The notes below the pieces were generated by a model. It saw nothing but the letters and a program-made list of their open reading frames with translations. It did no database searches and was not told the origin of the DNA. From the NCBI GenBank assembly GCA_003439945.1, contig QVRM01001807.1, forward strand, positions 84,501 through 148,500: a stretch of 64,000 bases of DNA, written 5' to 3'. Position numbers and translations under genes: made by a program. Below, in pieces: positions 11,237 through 21,063 of the stretch. Source of the DNA: Dermanyssus gallinae (taxonomy: Eukaryota; Arthropoda; Arachnida; Mesostigmata; Dermanyssidae). How positions within the stretch are numbered: the stretch's first letter is position 1; each line of letters opens with the position of its first letter.

Positions 11237-13336
11237 TAGTGGAACTGTAAAGGTATTAAATCAAGTTTACGATTACTTCCCTTAACGGATCAATTCGACG
11301 TGTTAGTTATTACTGAGACCTGGGCCGCCAAGCCCACAGTCATCCCCGATTGGCGTGTAGCGGAATGTCTAGGTACCCAGTCAGAAGGACCAGGTCGAAC
11401 GAGTGGAGGAGTTGCTGTCATATATAATAGTAAACTTCCTGGAATTCATCCCTGCTACAGTAAAGACGATTGCGTAATCCTTACGGGGGACACAATAAAC
11501 GTGATTGCAGCCTACTCTAGTCCATCGGAGGATACGGAAATTCTGGTGGAGAAACTAATAGCGTGTCTAGATATGGTAGACTTGCAGAAAATAACTGTAC
11601 TCTGCGGCGATCTCAACTGTCCACTTACTAATGCAAAGCACCCAAAAACAGCGTCACTGTTGAACGTACTGGCGTCTCGGAGCATGTGGGTTGTATCTAC
11701 AGCCGATAACTCGACATTTATCGCGCCGCAAGGACAATCGACAATAGATATATTTGCTACAAATGCTGATCCGCGTAACGTGGAATATAAAGGAATACAA
11801 CGAGATACCCTGGCGTTTGGAGTGAAGTGGCATTTACCAGTTGCAATGAATATCTCACTTGGCCCGCTAACTTTCTACAGCAAGCGGCCTTCTCTGAGTC
11901 GTACCCTCGACATCACACGACTGAAAACCGTTGCTCGAAGTGTTCTTCCTGTTCCAGTCCTGATCGACGTAGAGTCATGTGCTTGCAGGCTCCGTACCGT
12001 CATTACCGGTAGCACCCGGCCAAAACGAGCTCGTAGTAAGTTTGTCCCACGGTACAATCAGCAGCGCCGCTCCTTCAAGCACTACATGGTGCAAGCATAC
12101 ATCCTAGCTCGTACACGCCCTGAGATGATGCCTCTTTACACTTAACTAAGCCGCGCGTACAAGAAAGTGGTAAAGGAAGCTATAAAGGAGCATGAAGAGC
12201 GAAGTGAGCACAAGTTACTGGTCGAGGCACACCAATCACGGGCCACTGCATGTCCAATCCAGCCTGAGAAGTTAAACGAGCACTTTCGTAAAATATTTGC
12301 CGGTGCGGTAACCATCCCAAGCGATGCTCCTGTAGTATTTTCTGCATAGAGCGAGCGAATCTAGGAAGCTCGCCAGGCCCTGTCTCGCCCTTTTATCGAC
12401 TCGGAAGTAACTGAAGCAATGGTAAAGGCGCCGCTGGGTAAGGCCCCCGGACCTGACCTAGTGGTAAACGAACAATTTCGGCAGGCCACGTTGTTAGTGC
12501 CGTGTTTCACTGCTCTTTTCAATGAAGTGTTTAGAACATCCCAATTACCCGTGGAATAGAGGACCAGTCTTCTTAGTATCATTGCTAAGGGAAAGGGAGA
12601 CCCGCTGGCTTCATGATCTTACCGAGGAATAACGAAAAAGAGCGTCATATATAAGCTTCTATCGGCCATCCCTGGTTATAATAGACGATGGGGTTGCTGA
12701 GCATGCGCCGATCACCCAGACCACCGGTGTTGCTCAGGGTGATAACCTGAGTCCTCTGTTGTTCTCAATGTTGGTAAGCGATCTCCCGGCGGAAATACAT
12801 AATCGGCATTCACAAGTGGAAATGTTTATGTATGCCGATGATTTAGTATTGTTCTCATAAAGTCGCTTTCACTTGCAGCGACTGCTTGTAACGCTACAGG
12901 GTTATGCAAACCGGAACAAATTGGAGATCAATGCGGGCAAGACAGAAGCGAAGAAATTCCGACGAGGAGGAAGACTGGCTAAAAGCGATGAGCTCCGACT
13001 GAATTTAGAAATAATCGAAATCGTTCCATACTTTCCCTGTCTGGGAGTCGTATTTTCTTTACGTGGCACAAGCTTCTCCAAGCATGTTGAAGAAAGAGTC
13101 CGAAAATGTACAACCTGCCGAAGACGACGGTTTTTAGAGAACACGTTTTAGACTGGGAAAATAAAATGGCCGACATCGACCCGCTGTTTTATAAAACGAG
13201 AGCAATGACGTCGTATTTGTGGAGAGCCTGCAGTTATGAGAACCGGCATCTAATAACCAAATTTGCCGTCCACGGCTTCCATCTGAAGATCTGTGCGCGC
13301 GAGAAATTTCACGAAATCTCGGCGGAGTGTATGTAA
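11237..13336 (+). pseudogene. Element S ORF2: APE endonuclease and deleted reverse transcriptase
   Basis: The endonuclease opens with WNCKGI preceded by TAG where CAG (Gln) is expected. It continues with LVITETW, VLCGDLNCPL and STIDIFATN, the catalytic Asn, Glu and Asp segments of the APE/DNase-I fold. The reverse transcriptase starts with a linker (TALFNEVFRTSQLP, YRGITKKSVIYKLL) and then jumps, near 12660, straight to the region before motif B (TTGVAQGDNLSPLLFSMLVS). Motif A is therefore missing. YADDLVLFS (about 12832) and KKFRRGGRLA follow. The C-terminus keeps HGFHLKICAREKFHE. There are several stops and frame changes, so it is a pseudogene. Confidence 0.75.
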
Positions 13337-13616
13337 AAATTTTGTGGCTGCCCGTGTGATCTATATCACCTTCAGCGTTGTGAAAGAGTAATTCCGCTGT
13401 CTCAACTCTGGAAATGCGATGTCTATGATGTATAACCGTAAACCAATCATTGGTTAATAAAACGACTATTACTGTTTATATCGTGATAACACTTGAATAA
13501 AGCTGATTGTTTATCCGCCGATGGAGCCAGTTAGTTTGTGATTATGTATTTATTACCGTCTTCTGTGACTGTGAAGCTAAATGTGTGACCATTTGCTTGG
13601 GGCTTCTAAATTGCAG

Positions 13617-13848
13617 TTGCTGTAGTTGTTCTCATAGCTGCGGACATCGGTTTATTTCTCTGGACTCTAGAAGAAATACGTCGGGAACGGCCTAGACCTT
13701 TAGTTGTAAATTCTAAAATCGGAAGGATATTTGTCAAGCCTCCAATTTACTCGTATCAATCGCTCTACGTATTCAACTTAACCAATCATAAAGACTTTGT
13801 GGCTGGAAAACTGCCTATTGTGCATGAGATCGGTCCTTATGTGTACAG
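13617..13848 (+). CDS. CD36-like scavenger receptor gene, exon a (host gene)
   Basis: 232-nt exon between a splice acceptor (TTCTAAATTGCAG, ending 13616; the upstream frame is closed by a TAA) and a donor (AG|GTAAGA at 13849). It encodes part of the N-terminal membrane helix (VVVLIAADIGLFLW) and the start of the ectodomain. The CD36-family landmarks are KPPIYSYQSLYVFNLTN and KLPIVHEIGPYVYR, including an N-glycosylation site NLT. CD36, SR-B and LIMP-2 proteins sit in the plasma or lysosomal membrane and bind lipids, lipoproteins or microbes. The split AGG codon is completed by exon b, so the phases match exactly. The upstream exon with the cytosolic N-terminus was not found. The sequence is clean and non-repetitive, unlike its surroundings. 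Confidence 0.88.
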
Positions 13849-14065
13849 GTAAGATTACTGCGGTACACATATTTTTTAAGATGTTTTTAGAAAAATCGAT
13901 AATAGATTAATTCGTCGCATTCTCATGGAGCCCCTCTCTCAACAGAGGGAAACATTAGTGGCTGGTGTCTGTGTCGGGCGCCCGCTTACGTCACCTTTTA
14001 TTTTTTAGGTTTTATTAATCAATTTATATTACAATCCTGTGTAAGTGAACGTGTTAACTTTCAGC

Positions 14066-16976
14066 CTATATCAGCCCTGGTGTGCACCATTCGGCAAGCG
14101 ACCCCAAAACTGAGATCGCGTTGCCCCGCTGGACGTCAATGGAAAGTCTTTGGCGCAAAAATTGTGCGGCTCTCTTGTCCCCAGTAGTTATCTTTAATCG
14201 TTCGCCCAATTTAGTAAGTATTCTTTCAGTCAAGGGGCCAGGTGGTCCCAAGGTTTCGAAGGCCACTGGGCTGAAGTTATGGGCTCTTGCCAGTTCGGCA
14301 TATTTGTTCATCTTGTTCGTGTCTGCTTGGGTCGCGGCGTGACCAGCTCTAAGTGAACCGAAACTGACCATTGAGGGTGAAAGTGAGTCGGTTACGGTGG
14401 CATCCCACATGAGGGTACGGCCTCGTTCAAATGGGATGAGAGTCATCCCGTCGGGACGCTTGCCGTCGTTTCTGGTTAGTCCAGTTGGTTCCAGCGTACT
14501 TGGGTAGCCTGCCGTCCTCAAGGCCCTTGCTATTGTGTCGTTGATAGCCGCGTGACGTGGTCGACGACCTTCACTGAGGGCGCAGGATAGAGCGTGGTGA
14601 GCTCTAATGCCCACTGGCTCCCCGCATCGGCATATGTGAGGGTGAACGAGCGGCGTACCAAGTCGGAGGCCAACGCATATTCTTGTAGTGGCATCATCCA
14701 GTAAGGTTCCTAACGATGCACTGGGTAGGGCGTGTAGCCAATCGCTTGCATGTTTTGCGGAGGTTGCCCTAAGCCGAGCCCTAGTAGAGTCACTGTCAGC
14801 TTGATCAATAAGTAAACAAGCATGTTGATCGGCTAGCATGGCCGACCACTCACTCTGAGATGCGACGTTATTTGGTGAAGTTCCAAGAACCTCAACCAAA
14901 TTACTCGTGACTCGATCTCGCATGGAAGTAAATTCGAGCTGGCCGGCTTCGTCAAGAAGTTCGCAGACCTTGTCGGAAACCTGATGGGTGGCAGCAACTA
15001 TCGCAGGGAGTGCTAATATTGTCGGGTCTGGTAAGCCAAGCCCCCCCTTGGCTATTGGCAAGAACATCTGTCGTTTGGCTGTATCGTCCAGTTTGATGTT
15101 AAGCAGATTGGTCATTGTATTGGCTGTAAGATCATTGAAGCGTCGTAGCTCGTCCGTTTCGCCGGTAAGTTCGATACCCCTCAGAATATGAGTTAGGCGT
15201 GTGGCTGAGTAAGAGCACCTTAGCAGGTAAAGACCGCTATGGTAACCTATCAAAGGAAGGCGCTCCGAAGCGGTATTCAGTTTATCCAACCACTTCTGCA
15301 ACACGGGGGCGACACCTTCCTGAAGTAGGGGTACCCCTAGGAGCTCTACTTCGTTTGCGCTGAGTATCTTGCAGCCCGGTAACAAGTGCGTGATCTCAGA
15401 GGTTGTTGAATCTGCATCAGGATTCCATACGAACAGTTCGCATTTCGAGGGATTTAGGGCTAAGCCGCTTACGTTCTCGAAATCGATAATCTTCTGTATG
15501 TCACTAGCGATTGTAGAGGCATTGCCTGCCAGTACGCCATCGTCCAAGTACCACATGTTAAGCGGGCTTTCGAGCGATTTGATCAGGTCGTTAACTGCCA
15601 GACAAAATAAAGGTGGACCCAGAGGGTCTCCTTGTTGTATACCTGTCTCGGACGATAGTATTAGGTCAGACGTTACAAGGCAAGTTGGACGTCTATATGA
15701 GGACTCGACTTAATGGTACATGTCTGGGGTTGAGTCCTTCACTGTCCTTAGCAAATGATCTCTTCTTATCGTATTAAAAGCATTTGAAAAATCCAACTTG
15801 AGCAAGTACGTAGGGCAAGTCCTGGAGGCCAGGAAAGAGCGAGTTGTATGAACCGCTGTTTCTACTCCGGCTTTAACCGAGAACCCCAGTTGTCGGTCGT
15901 CTATTAGGTGTGCGAGCTGTCCTGTGTTATCTCTTATGCTGACCTTCGAAGCAATCCTGCGCAGGCATGATGAGCATGCTATCGGTCGGATAGAGCCGCA
16001 CTTCTCTTTCAATGCAAATAATTTAGCGCCGAAAATGATTGGTAAAAGTTCCGCTGATGGTTGCCCGAAGCGCAATATGTCAACAACTTTGGCGATAGAT
16101 ATTGCCAATTTATTGGCTGTTTCTCCGAGGTTTGGGGACAGCAAGTCGGCTTGTAGTCTTGGACGGATAAAGTCTAATCCTGCTGAGAAACTTCTGGGAA
16201 AAGATTGAACAGCAGCAAAAATGTCTTCCTTGCTTGTGGATCCAGAATCTGTTGATGGTGGCTCAGGCCATATAGGCTCTGCTGGTGCAGGCGGGTGTTT
16301 CGCTCTTAGTGCGTTGGCGGTATCTTCGCCAGATGAAAACGTGTCTGTAGAGATTAGGATTCTAGCAGCATTGGTGCCGTCTCCTTCAGATAACTTGGTT
16401 AAGACGCTTCTAGCAACATCGGAGTCAGCGTGGGTTCGCGCGTTTCTTTGAGCGGTTCTGTGGGCCGTCAGGTTATGCAACCTGGTGCCGCACTCGTAAT
16501 CCCGGAGATTCTTCCTTATGATTTGCGCTAATGATTGGTTGATATTTCTATTGGCTGGGAGGCGGAGTATGACCGGTACAAAGGAAAATAAGGTCAACCA
16601 AGCGTGGAAACTGTTCTGAGTGTGCACATCATCGAGCACCTTAGTGAGGGTCAAGGCTAAGATATGCCTAATGGATTTTGGTGTGATACGTACTAACTTA
16701 AAAAGTTTTACTAATGTCTTGAAGCTTGACTAGGATGTCTTTAACTGAAGGATCGGCGGGGTGACTCGTGTCAATATCGGGAGACGGTGCTATATCTGTC
16801 GGGTGTTTTGCTCTAGTGTGTCGTAGTAAGCCACGCCTGGTGTATAGTAGGCCACACACCGGGCAGGGAACTTTCAGGCTAGGTTCGGCGTCTACGATGT
16901 TAGGTTGTACCAGCAGTCTCGTCGTTGTTGTTGGGGTTGAAGAGCTTCCGGATGGCAGGTAGGCGTGGTCTTCCAT
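14066..16976 (-). pseudogene. RLE-B ORF2: C2H2 finger, reverse transcriptase, endonuclease
   Basis: About 970 codons from the ATG at 16976. The finger CPVC-x11-H-x4-H lies at residues 37-57. Then come LKLDFSNAFNTIRRDHLL (motif A), TGIQQGDPLGPPLFCLAV (motif B) and MWYLDDGVLAGN (motif C, about 15540-15556). Next are the CRCGEPV...HHALSC cluster and the RPDGMT...LMWDATV endonuclease signature. A one-base shift near 16700 and a single TAA near 15710, between motifs A and B, are the only breaks seen. The enzyme would nick target DNA and prime cDNA synthesis from its own 3' UTR. Of all the RLE copies this one could most easily have been active recently. Confidence 0.87.
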
Positions 16977-17160
16977 TATGACGAGGTGTGTTTAAGCTTC
17001 TCAACAAGTGGAAGTAACGCAAGTAGGGGCTGAAGAACTTCAGTAATAGTTTCGATCGCCTTAGCTAACTCTGGGCTGACTACTGAAAGAAGGCCAGACA
17101 GTGACGACAGGTTGGTGAGCGTCTTGTGGGCATTGGCATTGACCCGGCGCCGTGGTAAAA
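16976..17160 (-). pseudogene. RLE-B ORF1 C-terminal fragment
   Basis: Only the C-terminus remains: Arg-rich sequence (LPRRRVNANAHKTL) and the Leu-rich amphipathic helix EVLQPLLALLPLVEKLK. This helix is also the C-terminus of ORF1 in RLE-A (LLEPLLQLLPLVDNL) and RLE-E (EALKPLLALFPLAEKLK). The frame ends with TAA that shares its last two bases with the ORF2 ATG (TAATG). Confidence 0.75.
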
Positions 17161-17202
17161 TAACACGATTATTATTATTAATTCGATTACGGCTGTAACA
17201 AC

Positions 17203-17409
17203 CGAGCAAAATGGCTTAGTGGCAAAGCCTTTGCCTTGCATTCGGGAGGACTGGGTTCGAGACCCAGACCGGCCACTATTAAATTGGTTTGCATGGTTTC
17301 CAATTTAGACAAGGTAAACGCCGGAGTGGATTAAAATTAGCCATGACATGAGTAAACCGTACACGGGGAATTGCCTTACGGAAAATCTAATAAAAAAAAG
17401 AAAAAAAAG
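17203..17409 (+). repeat. tRNA-derived SINE
   Basis: The head has an A box TGGCTTAGTGG (17212-17222) and a B box GGTTCGAGACC (17254-17264) inside a tRNA-like sequence ending in GACCCAGACCGGCCAC. It is followed by an unrelated body of about 110 nt and an A-rich tail (17387-17409). This is the standard architecture of a polymerase III-transcribed SINE mobilised by a LINE partner. It is not a functional tRNA gene because the acceptor stem does not pair. It sits next to the truncated 5' end of RLE-B. Confidence 0.7.
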
Positions 17410-17509
17410 CAATATTTTCAACACCTGAAACACCTTAGTTTGGACCCTCCACGATCTTTTGAATATATCCATATTAATGCATTTTAATATGTTTAACACA
17501 AATTGTTGT

Positions 17510-18115
17510 TACACAAGAAACCTGGGATTTATTAGTAAATGAAACGAGAAGGATGTGGGAAGGAGGGCCCAAGTTTAACAAAGAAGTTAAAAAGGAGAAA
17601 ACGATAAGATTGGGGCATAAAGAATTGGACGCCGTCCTCAGAGGCTCACCAAGCCACTCACTTCGCCTGCTCATCCCGGACATAAAAAAGTGGATAGACC
17701 GCCCGGCGGAAGAAATTAACTTTTTCTTACGCAGTGTTCTACTGGCCACGGTGACTTTAAAAGCTATCTCTCTCGTATAGGCAAAGTTCCCTTAAAAACT
17801 TGCGTGCACTGTGAGGACGACGTCGACGGTGACCCTGAGCACACTCTTCTAAAATGCAACAGACTAGAGCAGGCAAGAACAACCGCCATAGCGCTGCTAA
17901 GATTGAAATGTTCCAGAGAAGGAGAACAACGAGGAGCCAATACACCAGACCCGCCGAAAAGCAACATGTGGAATACATATGCAGCACAACGTCGGCATGG
18001 AACCTGGGTGAGAAAATCACCTCGGTCAAATGATTGTTGTTCTATGGATATCTGGACCATTAGAAAGTGAAGTTTAAGGGGGGAGGTGTGTGCATTTAAT
18101 TATGCACTTAATTAT
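17510..18115 (+). pseudogene. R1-W: R1-clade ORF2 C-terminus and partial 3' UTR
   Basis: Plus-strand fragment with LIPDIKKWIDRPAEEINFFL, STGHGDFKSYLSRIGKVPL and the terminal zinc cluster CVHCEDDVDGDPEHTLLKC, all typical of R1 ORF2 C-termini. At least two frame changes are present. The sequence after the stop (GTGAAGTTTAAGGGGGGAGG) is the beginning of the 3' UTR shared with R1-Z, R1-X and the fragment at 20852. It meets R1-Z tail to tail across a TA-repeat (about 18116-18150). Confidence 0.8.
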
Positions 18116-18149
18116 ACTTTATATATATATGTATACATATATATATTTT

Positions 18150-19459
18150 TTTTTTGGAGGAGGATTTAAATGTTTTAGGCACTAACGCATAGGGCAAGTA
18201 GATGGTGACTCAGACCCTATGCAGTGTGGGACTCACCCCCGACGGTTGGATATTATTCCGCCGAGATCATACCCACTAAACGCACCTCCCCCCTTAAGCT
18301 TCACTCTCTGTCAGCCCGGCTCTCCTTTTAATAGTACTAGGAGCCGACAGGAGGAGTGGTGAGTGTTCTTCGAATCAATTGGCCGAAGACCTCTCAAGGT
18401 TTGGCCCTATAGACATAATACTGCGTTCTTCTAACTGCGAAGCGATTCCTCTAAAGGCACGAACGTATTCTGTCCGTTCTGTTGCAAATCTGTCTCTCCT
18501 GAGGCGCTTCAGGTTCCCCTTTCTAACCAGTACCTCTCGTGCCACTGCAGCTCCTATATGCCAGTTAAAGGTGCTTTCATAGATGAATTGCACAAACTGT
18601 GCGATTCCCTGAGTAGGCAGGTCCGGAGGGTTCGTACAATTCAGCTTTCCGCCCAACTTCAGTCGGTCCAGAACTTTTATTTTAGTCTCTATTCTGACTT
18701 GCGCAAAGACCGGACAGACCAACAGAGTATGGGCAGCGTCGTCTACGACACCTAGGTCACAGAGTACGCATATGTCCGAGGAGGCTTTTCCTATTCTTGA
18801 CAGATATTCCTGAAAGTTGCCATGGCCCGTTATAACCTGCGTCAGAAAGTGATCAACCTCTCCTCCGGGTCGATTTAACCACTTCTTTATGTCAGGAATA
18901 AGGTCGCGCACGCGCGCACCCGGTGCACCATCTGGAATGGCATCCCATTCGTTCTGCCATGCAGTTAGGGTGCCTTCTCTTTCATCCTCTCTGACTTTCC
19001 TATTAGAGCTTTCTGGGCCCCTATCCCATAATCTTTGCCTTTCCTCTGCCTTTAGGTCCAAGGGAGGAGTGCCAGCAAGGACAAGTGCAGCGGAGGTGCT
19101 AACAGTCCTATAGGCCTGAGTAATCCATAAGGCCGCGATCCTGTGTGTTCTTCCTAGCATATGTTTTAGTCCTTGCGACTTTTTAGCCGCTGTGAATCAC
19201 ACCGGTGTTCCAAACAATGCTATAGATTCGACGGCCGACATATTAAGTCTCCTGCGTCCTGTTTTACTTGGCCCATGAATATTAGGAAGGATCTTGGCTA
19301 TTGTATTGGCCACATTCTCCGCTTTCTTTACAGCGTTTCTAGCATGGTGCATACCCCTCATTTCTTTGTCCAGGTATATGCCCAAATACCTGGCTACACT
19401 GACCATCCTTATCTGGACCTCATTTAGGACAAGGTATAGGTGCACTTGGCTTTCCTATA
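18150..19459 (-). mobile_element. R1-Z: R1-clade element, 5' truncated
   Basis: Holds the last third of ORF2 and a full 3' UTR of about 220 nt that begins with the complement of CACCTCCCCCCTTAAGCTTC and ends in an A/T tail. The 5' end is truncated next to a TA-rich site into which mariner-1 inserted (TA at 19460-19461). Confidence 0.8.
18375..19445 (-). pseudogene. R1-Z ORF2 C-terminal part
   Basis: Starts inside the thumb region (RYLGIYLDKEMRG, NTIAKILPNIHGP), breaks frame near 19170, then runs open for about 260 codons. The AYRTVSTSAALVLAGTPPLD block is diagnostic of R1-clade proteins. Next come DLIPDIKKWLNRPGGEVDHF, QVITGHGNFQEYLSRIGKA and the zinc cluster CVLCDLGVVDDAAHTLLVC. No reverse transcriptase core is present, so it can only be a remnant. 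Confidence 0.85.
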
Positions 19460-19461
19460 TA

Positions 19462-19493
19462 CGAGGTGTGTTCAAAAAGTATCGCGACTTTTG
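19462..19493 (+). repeat. Mariner-1 left terminal inverted repeat
   Basis: 32 bp starting CGAGGTGTGTTCAAAAAGTA; exact reverse complement of 20751-20782. It is the transposase binding site. Confidence 0.95.
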
Positions 19494-19515
19494 TGTTTTT
19501 TCAAAAATTATTCAT

Positions 19516-20577
19516 TTATTCATGAATATCTATTTTGTCCCCTTCAAAGTAATCCCCATGAGATATTATACACTTGTGCCAACGGTTTTTCCAATCTTCG
19601 AAGCACTTCAAAAAAACATTTTTTTTAATCTTGTTCAGCTCCTCCTTCGATGCCGTCTTTATCTCGTCAAGCGTAGCGTAACGTCGTCCTTTCATGGGCC
19701 TCTTCAGTTTAGGGCACAAGAAAAAGTCACAGGGGGCCAGATCTGGGGAGTACGGTGGCTGCGGCATCATTAGTGTGTTGTTTTTGGCCAAAAACTCGCG
19801 CACAAGCAACGATGTGTGAGCAGGGGCGTTATCGTGGTGCAAAAGCCAATTTTTGTTCTTCCACAAATCCGGGCGTTTCTGGCGGATTGCTTCGCGCAAA
19901 TTGCGCATAACTTGCAGGTAATATTCCTTATTGACCGTTCTACCCTGTGGCAAGAACTCATGATGCACCACGCCCCTGCAATCGAAGAAAACTGTCAGCA
20001 AAACTTTCACATTCGACCGAACTTGGCGCGCTTTTTTCGGTCTTGGTTCGTGCGGCAGCTTCCATTGAGATGATTGAGCTTTGGTTTCCACGTCATAACC
20101 ATAAACCCACGATTCGTCACCAGTTATGACCCTCTGGAGCAAATTTGGGTCGTCGCGGACAGAGTCCAACATCTCATTAGCAATGTTCATGCGATGCTGT
20201 TTTTGGTCGCAATTGAGCAATTTTGGTACGAATTTCGCGGCGACCCGTCTCATGCCCAAATCATTGATAAAAATCGAATGGCACGAGCCAATCGATATGT
20301 TTAGGTCCTCAGCAACTTCTCTAACGGTGATTCGACGATTGGCCAATACCATTTTCTCCACTTCATTAATTTTTTCGTCTGTTGTTGAAGTGCTCGGGCG
20401 TCCGGCACGCTCTTCGTCGTTCACATCTTCTCGGCCTTCTGAAAACATTTTGTACCACCGATAAACGTTGCTTCGGTCCAAGGTAGCTTCTCCGTATGCC
20501 ACAGTCAACATTCGGAATGCATCCGCGCACTTAATTTCGTTTTTCACACAAAATTTGATACAGGTTCTTTGATCCAT
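19516..20577 (-). CDS. Mariner transposase, apparently intact
   Basis: 353 residues from the ATG at 20577 ([10 protein letters not shown]). I prefer this start over an upstream in-frame ATG because mariner transposases begin with this helix-turn-helix. Residues 1-110 form two DNA-binding helix-turn-helix units joined by an AT-hook-like GRPSTS segment. The catalytic domain has TGDESWVYGYD (first Asp), HHDNAPAHTS (second Asp) and YSPDLAPCDFF (third Asp). There are 34 residues between the second and third, the D,D34D triad of mariners. Length and motifs are normal for the family, with no stop or frameshift, so the enzyme may be able to cut and paste the element. It also might act on the deleted sibling. 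Activity itself cannot be seen from sequence. Confidence 0.93.
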   Translation of the reverse strand: MDQRTCIKFCVKNEIKCADAFRMLTVAYGEATLDRSNVYRWYKMFSEGREDVNDEERAGRPSTSTTDEKINEVEKMVLANRRITVREVAEDLNISIGSCHSIFINDLGMRRVAAKFVPKLLNCDQKQHRMNIANEMLDSVRDDPNLLQRVITGDESWVYGYDVETKAQSSQWKLPHEPRPKKARQVRSNVKVLLTVFFDCRGVVHHEFLPQGRTVNKEYYLQVMRNLREAIRQKRPDLWKNKNWLLHHDNAPAHTSLLVREFLAKNNTLMMPQPPYSPDLAPCDFFLCPKLKRPMKGRRYATLDEIKTASKEELNKIKKNVFLKCFEDWKNRWHKCIISHGDYFEGDKIDIHE

Positions 20578-20750
20578 TTTTTTGAATAGGTAAAAATCGA
20601 AGACGATCCAAAACACGTGCAAGCAAAGCAGCTGTCAACAATTAAGTGAACATTCAAAATGGCCGAGCTTGTCGGCATAAGTGAGAGACATGAGTACCAA
20701 CATAACGTCACAAAAAATCGAAATTCGAATATACGTAACCCGCGAAAATT

Positions 20751-20782
20751 CAAAAGTCGCGATACTTTTTGAACACACCTCG
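20751..20782 (-). repeat. Mariner-1 right terminal inverted repeat
   Basis: 32 bp, exact reverse complement of 19462-19493, followed by TA. Confidence 0.95.
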
Positions 20783-20796
20783 TATATATATATATT

Positions 20797-20833
<37 letters not shown>

Positions 20834-20850
20834 ATATATATATATATATT
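20783..20850. repeat. TA microsatellite
   Basis: Mostly TA repeats with a few substitutions, between mariner-1 and an R1 3' UTR. Confidence 0.9.
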
Positions 20851-20851
20851 T

Positions 20852-21060
20852 GATGGCCCATAGCACTGTTTTATGGAGATCTGGGTCATCAGAGAGTGAA
20901 GTTTAAGGGGGGAGGTGCGTTTAGTGGGTATGGGTCTCAGCGGCGTAACATCCATCCGCTGGCGTCGAGTCCCACACAGCTCGAGATGGAAACTCCTTTC
21001 TCGTAGCAGTAGTGCGTAACTGCACTTAACCCTCCTCCACAAAAAAAAAATATATATATA
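20852..21060 (+). mobile_element. R1 3' UTR fragment
   Basis: Matches the 3' UTR of R1-X (28378-28570) in reverse orientation: TGATGGCCCATAGCACTGTT, then GAGTGAAGTTTAAGGGGGGA, and an end of CCTCCTCCACAAAAAAAAAA before a TA tail. No coding sequence is left, so it is an extreme 5' truncation. It is followed at once by element Q1. Confidence 0.8.
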
Positions 21061-21063
21061 TAT

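Larger units (their letters stand above)
9640..13500 (+). mobile_element. Element S: APE-type non-LTR retrotransposon, degenerate
   Basis: A nearly full-length element with 5' UTR, a gag-like ORF1 (9873-11004), a spacer, and an ORF2 with endonuclease and reverse transcriptase (11237-13336). The 3' UTR ends near 13500 after AATAAA-type signals (TTAATAAAACG, GAATAAAGC). It belongs with Q1, J, H and T: all share the KFRRGGR block after the reverse transcriptase and the C-terminal HG-x-H...C...H...C zinc motif. It lies just upstream of the first visible CD36-like exon on the same strand. Confidence 0.75.
14000..17160 (-). mobile_element. RLE-B: two-ORF R2-like non-LTR retrotransposon
   Basis: Carries the last about 60 codons of ORF1, a complete ORF2 and a short 3' UTR ending in an A-rich tail near 14000-14010. 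It is inserted in the host intron about 150 nt after the first CD36-like exon, in antisense orientation to the gene. It is the least damaged RLE copy (one frameshift, one in-frame stop). The 5' end is truncated within ORF1 near 17160, where a short ATT repeat precedes the SINE. Confidence 0.85.
19462..20782 (-). mobile_element. Mariner-1: complete mariner transposon
   Basis: 1321 bp, with perfect 32-bp terminal inverted repeats at 19462-19493 and 20751-20782 beginning CGAGGTGTGTTC. It is flanked by TA on both sides (19460-19461 and 20783-20784), the expected mariner target duplication. One uninterrupted transposase gene fills it. The copy lies between the truncated 5' end of R1-Z and a TA microsatellite. 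A deleted sibling is at 27308-28262. Confidence 0.95.

Noticed and set aside
17203..17280. Functional tRNA gene
   Set aside because: A and B boxes are present but the ends do not form an acceptor stem, and a SINE body with an A-rich tail follows.
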